Assembly (NCBI RefSeq): GCF_000380165.1 | Contig: NZ_KB904680.1 | Location: forward strand, 62,001-126,000 | Source: Wenjunlia vitaminophila DSM 41686 | GTDB taxonomy: Bacteria > Actinomycetota > Actinomycetes > Streptomycetales > Streptomycetaceae | Direction: 5' to 3' | DNA: 64,000 bases | Shown: piece by piece, positions 26,084 to 35,333 of the stretch | Layout: every line of letters starts with the position of its first letter | How positions within the stretch are numbered: position 1 is the first letter of the stretch | Notes under the pieces: generated by a model | What the model saw: only the letters and a program-made list of their open reading frames with translations | Database searches by the model: none | Told to the model about the DNA's origin: nothing | Program-made: the position numbers and the translations under genes

Positions 26084-28366
26084 TCACTGGCCCTTGGTGT
26101 ACTCGTTGACGAACGTGTGGTTCGCTGGCAGCTCCCAGCCATCCGCCTTGCCGAGCCGGCGACAGTGCTCCCGGAACGCGGCCCGCTGCTGCTCACTGGG
26201 TGACGCGCCGGGACGAAGCCTCCGCAGGTGTCCATGGACGTACTGCGGTGTCATCGGCACGCCCGACGGCTTCGGGGCCGGGATCACGGACGATGGGCGG
26301 GCCACCGGGCGGGGGTCGGGGTCGTAGCCCAGGAGGGCGATCTCCGGTTCACCACGTCGTGCCGGGTGGTGGGGCCATCCGTCGCCGTCCCGGCTGCCGG
26401 TGGCTGGGTAGAGCCGTCCATCGGCGATCAGGGCGTCGGCTGCCTCGTCCAGGGCCGCGGCCTGTTCCGCTGTGAGTTTCTGCCCATAGACGACGGAGGG
26501 CAGCGCCGACCGGTCGAGCAACGCGTGGCCGTCGTCTGTGAGCAGCCCGCAACGCCGCACCGCACGCATCACCAGCGCACGCGGTCCAAGGCCGGCGGCG
26601 GTGTCGCCGGCCCGGTCACTGCCCGGGGCGGTCTCCCGGGTCAGAACCGAGCTGTCGTACTCGTGCGCCAGGGTCCGTCCCTCCACCACCTCGGGTACCT
26701 CCCGCGGGATGGTGGTGATCCGGATGACCCGTCCACCCCGGGGCCACTGGAGACGCAGGACGAGCCCCGGGAAGAAACCGATCGGCCAGCAGACGCCGTT
26801 GATCCTGCCGGTGTCCGCAGTGAGTTCGGCCACGACGTCCTGAACTGACTCGTCATCCTCGAGTTCCTCCCCTAGATGGGTCAGTTCCAGGCGCACTGGA
26901 ACGTGGTCGCTGCCCGTCATTCGCAATCCGTCTGCGATGATCGGTCGCAGTGGTAAGTAGTCGTCGAGGAGATGGGCGAGCCTCAGCGGCGCCAACCATG
27001 CGACCTCGCTGTCGTCGATGCGCAGGAGCTGTCCGCAGCCCAGGCGGGCGTCGTCGGCGAGTGGGGCATCCAGAGGCTCGGCGGGGAGGGGAACCACCGG
27101 CGCCGACTCCATCGGCTGTTCCTGGACGGCAGCGGTCCCCGTCGTTCCGTTGTCGCCAGGGCGGGCACTGTTCCACCAGCTGCCACCGAGATCACAGGAC
27201 CGCCACAGGCCACCGTCCTGGAGATCGTCCTCGAGGGACACCCGGGTACCGTTCTCGAAAACGCCGTCCTCGGTTTCCCTGCGGATCACGTCGGCGAGCG
27301 CCAGATTGGCTCTGCACACAGCTGCCGCGTAGCCGACGCCGGACAGCAGAGGCGCGGCTCCCGGGAACTCGCGCAGGCGCGGGCCGACGGCGGTGTGGGC
27401 GACAGTTCCAGCGCGAGGGCCACGACGACGCCGTGACGCGGGAGTCGCGGCGTACTGCACGGTGGTGACGAGGCGCTCCATGTCATTCCTGCCCAGCGGC
27501 CCCTGGTCCCGCCAGCCCGCGGCGAGAGCGTTGCGGCTCACCGCGTACCGCCCCCACATCCGCAGGGCGTCACTGGTCTCCAGCGTCCGCTCCACAACGG
27601 CCAGCAGGCGGCGCAGCGCCCCGGCCAGAGCGGCCTGCTGCCCGCTGCCTGCCAGCTCAGGAAGGCTGACCGGAACGAACGGACTGAGGAGTTGGTCGCG
27701 GGCCACGGTGAGCAGGTAGTCGGCATAGAAGTGCACATCGTCGTGGGCGGCGGCGCGGGAAGGGTAGACGGCATCGACGAGGACGTGTCCGTCCTGGTTG
27801 ATCCAACGGTGGTGGTGACGTAGACGGTTGAGCTGCGTCTGAGCGAGGCTGAGACCGGGGCCGAAGGCGTGCGGGTCCGGGACCAGCAGCTCGCGCCGGA
27901 CCGCGGGTCCTTGGTCGGCGGATTCCGCTCCGGCCTGGCCGGCGGCCGGAGGGTCGGGCACCGAGAAGGTCGAGGAGCTGTCCGGATCACCGGTTCGAGC
28001 GCGGCCCTCCTTGTACACGATTTCGGCGAACAAGGGTTGTGATCCCGTGGTCACGCGCACCATTGCGCCAACGGGAAGCGCAGGGATGCGTTCCCCGAGC
28101 GTGACGCCGGGGAAGCCGTCCGGGTCCAGTGGGCTGTCACCGTATCCTTCGCCGGCGAGCCCGTAGCCGAAGTAGGCGGCGTTGAAGGCGACCGTTACAT
28201 GGACCGGGGCGCCGCGCCTGGCGACCAGGGCCTCCAGATAGAGCCGCAGCCGGTCCCGCTCGGTGGCACACACGGCGTCGTAGCCGTCGGTCATGGCGGG
28301 TGTGAGCACTGGTTCGTCGGTGTACGGCCGCCACGCCCCGTCAAGCTCCCAGGGAGCGTCGCTCAT
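26084..28366 (-). CDS. Unknown 760-aa protein between giant helicase and STAND gene
   Basis: 760 aa from ATG 28366 with GAGGGGAA upstream; the open frame runs further up but would overlap the helicase gene and has shadow-like composition. I recognise no domain. It is soluble, acidic and rich in Trp/Asp-containing stretches. An N-terminal region has HVTVAFNAAYFGYGLAGEG and VGAMVRVTTGSQPLFAEIVY. The middle is helical (RDQLLSPFVPVSLPEL, RLLAVVERTLETSDAL), and the C-terminus has a DUF-like helical tail (YVHGHLRRLRPGASPSEQQR). Gaps of 35 and 48 bp to its neighbours indicate one transcription unit. It probably works with the helicase and the STAND ATPase, by position only. Confidence 0.7.
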   Translation of the reverse strand: MSDAPWELDGAWRPYTDEPVLTPAMTDGYDAVCATERDRLRLYLEALVARRGAPVHVTVAFNAAYFGYGLAGEGYGDSPLDPDGFPGVTLGERIPALPVGAMVRVTTGSQPLFAEIVYKEGRARTGDPDSSSTFSVPDPPAAGQAGAESADQGPAVRRELLVPDPHAFGPGLSLAQTQLNRLRHHHRWINQDGHVLVDAVYPSRAAAHDDVHFYADYLLTVARDQLLSPFVPVSLPELAGSGQQAALAGALRRLLAVVERTLETSDALRMWGRYAVSRNALAAGWRDQGPLGRNDMERLVTTVQYAATPASRRRRGPRAGTVAHTAVGPRLREFPGAAPLLSGVGYAAAVCRANLALADVIRRETEDGVFENGTRVSLEDDLQDGGLWRSCDLGGSWWNSARPGDNGTTGTAAVQEQPMESAPVVPLPAEPLDAPLADDARLGCGQLLRIDDSEVAWLAPLRLAHLLDDYLPLRPIIADGLRMTGSDHVPVRLELTHLGEELEDDESVQDVVAELTADTGRINGVCWPIGFFPGLVLRLQWPRGGRVIRITTIPREVPEVVEGRTLAHEYDSSVLTRETAPGSDRAGDTAAGLGPRALVMRAVRRCGLLTDDGHALLDRSALPSVVYGQKLTAEQAAALDEAADALIADGRLYPATGSRDGDGWPHHPARRGEPEIALLGYDPDPRPVARPSSVIPAPKPSGVPMTPQYVHGHLRRLRPGASPSEQQRAAFREHCRRLGKADGWELPANHTFVNEYTKGQ

Positions 28367-28401
28367 GCGGTTCCCCTCTTCTGTGGTCGGGTTCTTCGCG
28401 A

Positions 28402-31400
28402 TCAGTCGCGGAGTTGCTTCGGCGACACGGACCCACCACCGTTTCGGGCGTGCCAGCGGCCGTCTTCCGTACTGGAGAGCAGCCCTGCCTGAACCAGCCG
28501 ATTCAGGCTCCCTTCGACCTCCGAGGTTGTGACATCCAGTCGTCCGCCGAAGTGGCGGCTGTCCCGAAGGGGCCTGGGGAGCGGCTCGTGCCGATTGCGG
28601 GCGGGCTGGTAGGCCGACTCGTCGCCGCGCAGGGCGTGCCACAGGATGCGGAGATGGACACCTTTCGCCATCAGGCGCACGAGTTGGTGGGTCTGGCTGT
28701 CGAGCCTTCGGGACCGCAGCGCACTGTCAGTGGTGCCCGCGGTACTGGGTGCGGCGCTCTCGAACGCTGCGGCGACGGCAGGGCGACGCTCGTGCGGTGG
28801 CCAGTCCGGCACCGCCCAGCAGGCGGAGCAGCGGCAGAGCGCGGTCGAGCAACAGCCGTCCGGCAGCGTCTGAACGCCGAAGTAGGAGGAGAGCTTCCGC
28901 TGGGCGCAGGTCGTGGTGTCCGTGAAGAAGTCCTGCAACAAGGCGAGTTCCTGGTCGGCGCGCGCCGTACGCCGGGACATCAACGGCAGGTAGCCCTCCG
29001 GTAGCCGGCTGCGGTGGACGGTGAGGCCGGTGACGAAGCGGCAGCTCGGTGCCGCGGACACGTCGAGGAGTCCACGGTCGTGCAGATCGGCCAGGATCTC
29101 CCAGGTGCCAGCCGGTCCCTCGGCATGTTCCCGGTAGCCGGGCACTCGTTCGACCAGGAGGCTGTCCACTGTGTGGACCCGCAGACGGCCGCGGTCCGGC
29201 AGGGCGAGGACGGCGTCTACGACCGTTCGTTCCATCGCGCCGGTCGGCTCCCCCGGAACCGGCCCCCCACTCGGGTGTAGATCTCCCGGTCCAACCGCGC
29301 ACAGCGGTGGGTAGTCGCCGAGATCGGTGACGGCGCCGAGGTCGGCGAGTGTGCCGAAGGCCCGCATCACTCCGGTCCGGTAGCGGTCCACGGTGTACTC
29401 GTTGTCCGCTTCGCGCTCGTTCAGCAGTCCGGTTGCTACGTCCTCGCTCAGCAGGGCGTTGGCGAGGGCGGCGGCGTCCATGGTGTCCCTGGAGCTGAGC
29501 ACCGTCTGTCCCATCCGACGCAAGAGTGAGGCCGGCAGGTCGCGCCCGGTCATGAACTGGACGGTGCGCAGACCGCGGCTCGTTGCCAGGGCGAGCGCAA
29601 CGTTGGCTTGCCGCTCGTCGGTCAACGCGGCACCAGACGCGTCCCGCCCGGCTCGTCCGATCTGTTGATACAGCGCGGCGAGGTCGGTGGGGGGTGAGAC
29701 ACAGAACACGGTCCGGACATCTGGCCGATTGATCCCCAGCCCGAAGGCGGAGGTGGCCACGATGACGATCGGGGCGAACCCTTCCTCTTCCTGCCGCGGG
29801 GCCTCCCTGAACTCGTTCATCACGGCTGCCTTCTCCGCCTCGGTGAGGCGACCGTGGAACCTGAGCACCCGCACCCCGGCGTCGCCCACGTACTCGCGGA
29901 GATGGGCGTGGAGCGCGTTCACCTCCTTCACGGTGAGGCAGTAGAAGATCGCGTGCCCGGACAGCGCGTCCACCACCCGCTCGGCGAGCCCGACCACTCC
30001 CCTGGGTCCTGGCCTGTTCAGGGAACGACGGAAGACCGCCAGTTCGGGTCGTACCGGATTCCCCCGGACGGTGACCAGGCCGCCACGTGCGTCGGGCCTG
30101 GAGGCCTCCGCACGCTCCTCGGCGGAGCCGTCGGCAGGTGGTTCCGGGGGCAGTCCGAACACTCCCTCCCTGAGTGCGGCGTGCACCGACCGGTTTGCGG
30201 TGGCCGTGACCGCGGTGACCGGCAGCCCGTACGTGTCGCGTAGCTCCGCGATGAACCGCTCGACCCGCCGCATGCCGGGCCGGAAGTCCTCCCACTGCGC
30301 CATGGTGTGCGCCTCGTCCACGACGATTCTCGTCAACCGGCCAGCCGCGACCGCCTCCCGGACGAGTTCCCTGAAGCGCCGTTGGCAGAGCCGTTCCGGA
30401 CTGACGTAGACCAACCTGATCCCGTGGTCCGCCCTTCCCTGGAGCTCGTCGGCGACCTCAGTCTTTCCCGCCCGGCTGCTGGACTCCCGCAGCGGGGAGA
30501 TCAGGGCGCGTACGGCTCCTCCTATGGAACGGTTGAGCTCCAGTGCCTGGTCGTGCATGAGCGCCACCAGTGGGCTGATGACCAGGGTGATTCCGGGCAG
30601 CACCAGTGCCGGAAGCTGGAAGGTGTAGCTCTTGCCGAAGCCGGTGGGCAGGAGTCCCAGGACGTTCCGTCCCTCAGCAACCGCGCTGATCACCGCGCGC
30701 TGTGCTGGCTTAAGGGTGACCGGCTCGTCGGAGAGACGGAGTAGCCCGGCGGCCACGGCGGCTCGCGCCAGCACCTCCTCCTCCAGGCGGCCCTGTGTGC
30801 GAAGCCGCGCCATCTCTCCCACAGTGAGGGTCAGCCCCCTGAGGCGACGGGTGTGGGGAAGCAGCGTGTGCCGCTCGAGGGCGTCGTCCGTGCACAGTTC
30901 GGCGGCACGGGTCTCGCCGAGGAGCCGGCCGCCCGCCAGGAACCGCCAGATCCGGCGCCATCCATCGACCATCGTGGTCACGTTGCCGCCGCCTCGTTCT
31001 CCGGTCACCGGGTCGTCCCTCAGCAGCTGAGGGTCCAGACTGCCGAGGAACGCCTTGCGGTAGGCGCGACGCAGCCCAGTGTGCCCACCGAGATTTCGGT
31101 CACTGATCACGATCACCCCCCGGTGCCTCCGGGAGCGGATGAGACGGCCCACGGCCTGGCGGAGGTGGAGGGCCGCGAGCGGTAGGTAGTAGCGCTCGGT
31201 CGCCACCATGTCCGGGTCCTGGTGCCCCGCCTCCTCCGCCCGGGCACGGACCGCGGCCCGACGTGCTTCGACGACGGGATCGGCGAAGGGAGCGAACGGC
31301 AACTTGTTGATCCACACCAGCCGGAGTCGCCGCTCGTCCGCGACATCGACGCCCTGCCACAGCCCCCGGGTGCCAACCAGGAATCCTCCTCCCTGGTCCT

Positions 31401-34380
31401 CGTCGGTGAACTGTGCGACGGCGCGGCCGTTGCCCAGGACCAGCGCCGGGACGACGGGCACGGACGACTCGCGCGACCTCAGCTCCCGTACCAGCAGGTC
31501 GCCTATCCCTCCGGCGGTGGCGCGGGCGGTGGTAAGCACCATGCCGCCACCGTCGTGTCCCCGCCCGTCCTGACGCTCCCGCATCAGTTCTGCCGCGTAT
31601 CCGGCGAGTTGGTGGGCGACTGTCCGCATGGCGCCCTCCTCCTGCTCGGCCCAGGAGGGGAAGTCGGAGAAGCAGACCAGCTCGGCCTGGCTACTCAGGT
31701 CGAAGGGCGAAGGCAGGGCCAGTGTGGGCAGCGTGTTCGCCAGACCGAGCCGTTCGGTGACGAACGCCCAGGTGCCCGCTGTGCGCAGGGTGGCGGAGAG
31801 GTAGTAGGCGCGCTGGAACGAACCGAGGAAGCGGCGCCACACGGCGTCGGCTGGCAGTTCCACCGGGCTGGTGGTGACGCGGAACTGGTAGGCACGCAAA
31901 CCAGGCTCGGGTTCGGCCAGCTCCTCCAGGTACACGACCCGGGAAGGGACCACGCCGGCCTCCTCGCCCCCGGGAGCCGGGTTCTCCTCGCCCGTCGCCG
32001 TTCCGGGCTTCCCCCTCCCGTCCAGGGCCAACCCGGGAGTCAACAGGTGATCGATGTCCGCGGTGATGCGGTCGAGTGCGCCGGTGGCGTCGTCCGCCCG
32101 GCTGGCCAGACGCGCCGCCCGCTGCCGGGCATGGCCGTCGAGGTCCTCAGTGTTCGCGACGAGGTACCGACCGAGTGCCGCTCCCACCGCGTGGACGCCC
32201 TGGCGGACACGGACCAGCAGTCGCTGGATCTGACGAGTGTGGCGGGTGCCGGAGGTTCCACTGTAGGGGCTGGCGAGCACGGCGGCGCGGCTTCCGACGC
32301 GCACGCCGACGCCCTTGGCTCGGGCATCGAAGGCCTGCGCGGCGAGACGCGGCAGTTGCTCACTATCGAACAGCCGCTCGAGTTCGTCCAGTGCGCGGAC
32401 CACGCGATCCCGGAGCGCCCCGTTGGGGGCGTCCGCCACCCAGGCTCGGCAGTCCAGGAGCAGGTTCTCCAGGTCCCGGTAGTCAGTGGTGACACTGAGG
32501 GCGGAGGTGGCCGCGTTCTCCAGTTCGTGTGCCTCGTCGATGATCAGCAACGTGTCCGGGCCGAGGGCACGTAGGTCGTCGAGGTGCGTGAGGGCGAGCG
32601 CGTGGTTCGCGATGACCAGGCGGTGGTTCCCGATCGCCTCACGCACCGTGTCAGTGTGCGCGACCAGGGGGCTGTCCGCTCCTGGTTGGTAGTCATCATT
32701 GCGTTGGGAGAGGGCCTCCAGGCACAGCGGGAGGACGGGCCCGAGGTAGTCGTCGAAGAAGGCAGGTATATCCGTGGGATCGACCGATCTCGCCGCCCAC
32801 GATGACGGGGGTTCCGGGCAGGCTCGCAGACGTAACAACAGGTAGGTCGCCAGCTCCCGGAAACCGGTCCGCTCGACGAGTCGGCGCCGGTCACGCCCCC
32901 GCCTCCCCGCTCGCCCCTGGCTGGCCGGCGACGCCCCCCGACCGGTGGGGGGTGTCGTCCCCGCCTGGGGTGTTCGAGCCGCCTCGGCCAGCTGAGCGGT
33001 CAGTTCTGCGAGTGACAGCCGGCCAGCTCGTCCCTTGACCAGGTCGGCAATGTCCACCAGTCCGGGACACACGTGGCCGAGCCGCGTGAGGTCCCGGGCC
33101 AACTGGCCTTGCAGTTGCTTGGTATGGGTGGCTATCACGGCAGTACGGCCCGGCCCGGCCGCCAACCAGTCCAGGGCAACGGCGAGGACCGCGTAGCTCT
33201 TGCCGGTCCCGGTCGGTGCCTCGAGCAGACCTGGAACCCCGCGGTCGATCCACGATTGCAGGGTCGTCGCCATATCCCGCTGGGCCGGTCGAGGCTCGGC
33301 CTTCTCCCCGTGCACCTCCCCTGCCAGCGCCGCGGGGTCCACCCGACCGTCAGCGTCGCGCAGGCTGCCGTCCACGGTGAACCGGGCCCGCCCTCTCCGC
33401 CTGCCGCTCGTGCCCCGTCGGTGCGGATGTCCGGCAAGCTCCCGGCCGAGCAGCTCGGCGACGCGCCGCTGGTCCCAGGCGCCACTGAACTCTCCCCGGG
33501 CTCCCGCGGACGAGGCGAGCTGGTACACCATCCGCCAGGCAGGTGAGTCGGCGCACACGTCGCGCACCAGCGCGGCCAGCTCCGGATCCCAGCGGGTCAC
33601 CTCCTGGACGACCCGCTCCACCAGTCGTACCAGCAGGGTGGCGTCGTCTCCCGCCGCGTGCTCCCGGAGCCCGGACCGCTCTACACCCACCGCCTCGGCG
33701 AGACGGTGCAGCCGGTGTGACTGCTCCGCCGGCCACACGGCGTGCGCGAGGTACAACCCGTCCACCAGGTGGGCTCCGGCCAACGGGTCACCCAGCTCCA
33801 CAGCGCTGGCCGCCTCGCGCACCACCGGGAAGTCCAGCACGGTTCCGTTGTACGCAACGACCGTGTCCGCATCGGCGAGGTACCGGGCGAACTCCTCCCA
33901 CACCTGCCGAGGCGCCAGCCCCTCGTCCCGGACCCGCCGGCGAACGCCGGCGTCCACGAGGGTCTCCTCCCCCCAGGTCAATCGCAGCAGCCACTCCCGA
34001 CGGGGGCAACGAGCGATCCATTCCGGGTCCGTACCGAACCGCACCGCACCGAGCTGGTACACCTGGCGTTCCAGGAACGGATCCTCCCCCTTGGTCCGGA
34101 CCACACTCTCCACATCGATCGCCACGGCCCGCAGCCCACCGACCCGCTGTGTCCGCTGTGGTCCGGCCGCCTGCGACTCCGCCGGAACCGCGAAGAACCG
34201 CCCGGTGGCCTCCCGCAACAGCCCGGCCGCCACGGCCTGCCTCAGCCGCTTGACCACCAACTCCTCGATCGCCCCGGGGTGCGACCGCTGCACCGCCGCG
34301 GCCACCTCGCCGGCGGTGAGCCCCGTCGGTGATTCCCGCACGAGCTCGACGATCCGCAGGACACCACCCGGAACCCGCAC
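28402..34380 (-). CDS. DnaQ exonuclease-DinG helicase-RecQ helicase fusion
   Basis: 1992 aa from GTG 34380, preceded by GAGGGAGGGAAC. In order: a winged-helix segment (about 1-60); a DEDDh 3'-5' exonuclease like DnaQ (AVAIDVES at about 85, VVAYNGTVLDF at about 170, HAAGDDA at about 243); a DinG/XPD-type SF2 helicase (Walker A EAPTGTGKSY at about 390, IIDEAHELEN at about 615, VGRLIRSRRHRG at about 1080); and a RecQ-type helicase (LLPTGFGKSYTFQLP at about 1247, VVDEAHTMAQWEDFRP at about 1356, YQQIGRAGRDASG at about 1575) with a Cys4 zinc site (TTCAQRKLSSYF, CCSTALCRCSACW at about 1840). DnaQ-DinG fusions are known; joining a complete RecQ helicase to one is unusual. It would digest or unwind invading DNA. 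It follows drmC after 194 bp and starts the three-gene block. Confidence 0.92.
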   Translation of the reverse strand: MRVPGGVLRIVELVRESPTGLTAGEVAAAVQRSHPGAIEELVVKRLRQAVAAGLLREATGRFFAVPAESQAAGPQRTQRVGGLRAVAIDVESVVRTKGEDPFLERQVYQLGAVRFGTDPEWIARCPRREWLLRLTWGEETLVDAGVRRRVRDEGLAPRQVWEEFARYLADADTVVAYNGTVLDFPVVREAASAVELGDPLAGAHLVDGLYLAHAVWPAEQSHRLHRLAEAVGVERSGLREHAAGDDATLLVRLVERVVQEVTRWDPELAALVRDVCADSPAWRMVYQLASSAGARGEFSGAWDQRRVAELLGRELAGHPHRRGTSGRRRGRARFTVDGSLRDADGRVDPAALAGEVHGEKAEPRPAQRDMATTLQSWIDRGVPGLLEAPTGTGKSYAVLAVALDWLAAGPGRTAVIATHTKQLQGQLARDLTRLGHVCPGLVDIADLVKGRAGRLSLAELTAQLAEAARTPQAGTTPPTGRGASPASQGRAGRRGRDRRRLVERTGFRELATYLLLRLRACPEPPSSWAARSVDPTDIPAFFDDYLGPVLPLCLEALSQRNDDYQPGADSPLVAHTDTVREAIGNHRLVIANHALALTHLDDLRALGPDTLLIIDEAHELENAATSALSVTTDYRDLENLLLDCRAWVADAPNGALRDRVVRALDELERLFDSEQLPRLAAQAFDARAKGVGVRVGSRAAVLASPYSGTSGTRHTRQIQRLLVRVRQGVHAVGAALGRYLVANTEDLDGHARQRAARLASRADDATGALDRITADIDHLLTPGLALDGRGKPGTATGEENPAPGGEEAGVVPSRVVYLEELAEPEPGLRAYQFRVTTSPVELPADAVWRRFLGSFQRAYYLSATLRTAGTWAFVTERLGLANTLPTLALPSPFDLSSQAELVCFSDFPSWAEQEEGAMRTVAHQLAGYAAELMRERQDGRGHDGGGMVLTTARATAGGIGDLLVRELRSRESSVPVVPALVLGNGRAVAQFTDEDQGGGFLVGTRGLWQGVDVADERRLRLVWINKLPFAPFADPVVEARRAAVRARAEEAGHQDPDMVATERYYLPLAALHLRQAVGRLIRSRRHRGVIVISDRNLGGHTGLRRAYRKAFLGSLDPQLLRDDPVTGERGGGNVTTMVDGWRRIWRFLAGGRLLGETRAAELCTDDALERHTLLPHTRRLRGLTLTVGEMARLRTQGRLEEEVLARAAVAAGLLRLSDEPVTLKPAQRAVISAVAEGRNVLGLLPTGFGKSYTFQLPALVLPGITLVISPLVALMHDQALELNRSIGGAVRALISPLRESSSRAGKTEVADELQGRADHGIRLVYVSPERLCQRRFRELVREAVAAGRLTRIVVDEAHTMAQWEDFRPGMRRVERFIAELRDTYGLPVTAVTATANRSVHAALREGVFGLPPEPPADGSAEERAEASRPDARGGLVTVRGNPVRPELAVFRRSLNRPGPRGVVGLAERVVDALSGHAIFYCLTVKEVNALHAHLREYVGDAGVRVLRFHGRLTEAEKAAVMNEFREAPRQEEEGFAPIVIVATSAFGLGINRPDVRTVFCVSPPTDLAALYQQIGRAGRDASGAALTDERQANVALALATSRGLRTVQFMTGRDLPASLLRRMGQTVLSSRDTMDAAALANALLSEDVATGLLNEREADNEYTVDRYRTGVMRAFGTLADLGAVTDLGDYPPLCAVGPGDLHPSGGPVPGEPTGAMERTVVDAVLALPDRGRLRVHTVDSLLVERVPGYREHAEGPAGTWEILADLHDRGLLDVSAAPSCRFVTGLTVHRSRLPEGYLPLMSRRTARADQELALLQDFFTDTTTCAQRKLSSYFGVQTLPDGCCSTALCRCSACWAVPDWPPHERRPAVAAAFESAAPSTAGTTDSALRSRRLDSQTHQLVRLMAKGVHLRILWHALRGDESAYQPARNRHEPLPRPLRDSRHFGGRLDVTTSEVEGSLNRLVQAGLLSSTEDGRWHARNGGGSVSPKQLRD

Positions 34381-34574
34381 GTTCCCTCCCTCATTCGTGC
34401 TGCGTGCTCTGCGGGTCCCCCACCTCACAGAGGGTGATCTCCGCAGGCTACGTCCCCTCTGCACATGGCGAGGCGCCTTTGGACATATTCCTCACGGGTA
34501 AAATCAGCCAACGTGTGTTGACGCATGCGCCGGCGCGCTGCCTCGCCACGGCGGCCCACGCCCGCCCCGGAGAC

Positions 34575-35333
34575 TCACTTCCCCAACCGCACCAGCACGC
34601 CCAGTCGCTGGAGCTCCCTGATGTGCTCGGCCGCCCTTCCGGGGGCCGTGCCGCCCCGCACCACGACCCCGGCTTCCAGGTTGCGCCGGGCGGCGGACTC
34701 GGTGAGGTTCGCGCTGCCCAGGTAGAGCACCTCCCGATCGGCGACCGCCAACTTCGCGTGTTGGCGGGCCCGGTAGGCCCGTGCGTGGGCGGCCCAGTGC
34801 CACAGGCGGGCACCCGGCACCGCGGCGAACGCGTCGGCGGGCTCCGGACCGGAGAGCAACCCCCGGGCTCCGTGAAGTGTCTCGACCACGATGTCCACCG
34901 CGACCCCTCTCGCCACGGCGTCGGTGAGGGCCCTGGTCAAGGTGGCGTAGGGACGAGCGGCGTAGGTCATGGCCAGCAGCTCGTCCCGTGCCTGGGCCAC
35001 CACCTCGACCAGCACGTGAGCGGTGGCCCTGACCGGGACTCGAGGCGTGGAAGGACCGCTCCACACGGTTCGGACCTCGACGGCATCCCGGCGCCGGGTC
35101 CAGGCAGCGGCATACCCGCGCAGGTAGGCAGCCGCCTCGGACGGGGACACCCCTTCGGCATCCATGGCCTGGTACAGCACGCCGACCGCGTCGCTTGCGG
35201 CGCCCTGGAGCACGACCAGCGCGTGGTCAGCGCCTCGTCCCCGAGCGAGGAGCCCCGCCAGGTCCTTGGTGCCAGTGGGCCCGAGCGCCGTGGCCGCACC
35301 GTGCGCCGCGGCCTCGAACCGCCGGCGGCTCAC
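34575..35333 (-). CDS. drmC: DISARM phospholipase D-like protein DrmC
   Basis: 252 aa, ATG overlapping the drmB stop (ATGA). It has a single PLD (HKD) motif RQHAKLAVADREVLYLGSAN followed by LTESAARRNLEAGVVV at about 190-220, the hallmark of DrmC. The N-terminal ~100 residues are helical. DrmC belongs to the core drmABC set of DISARM (Ofir et al. 2018), although it was reported there to be dispensable for protection. PLD-family nuclease activity would need two HKD motifs and therefore a dimer. Confidence 0.9.
   Translation of the reverse strand: MSRRRFEAAAHGAATALGPTGTKDLAGLLARGRGADHALVVLQGAASDAVGVLYQAMDAEGVSPSEAAAYLRGYAAAWTRRRDAVEVRTVWSGPSTPRVPVRATAHVLVEVVAQARDELLAMTYAARPYATLTRALTDAVARGVAVDIVVETLHGARGLLSGPEPADAFAAVPGARLWHWAAHARAYRARQHAKLAVADREVLYLGSANLTESAARRNLEAGVVVRGGTAPGRAAEHIRELQRLGVLVRLGK

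Noticed and set aside
34465-34574. Promoter for the giant three-gene block
   Set aside because: TTGGCT and TATGTC at 18 bases can be found on the minus strand, but the match is too weak to list as a feature.
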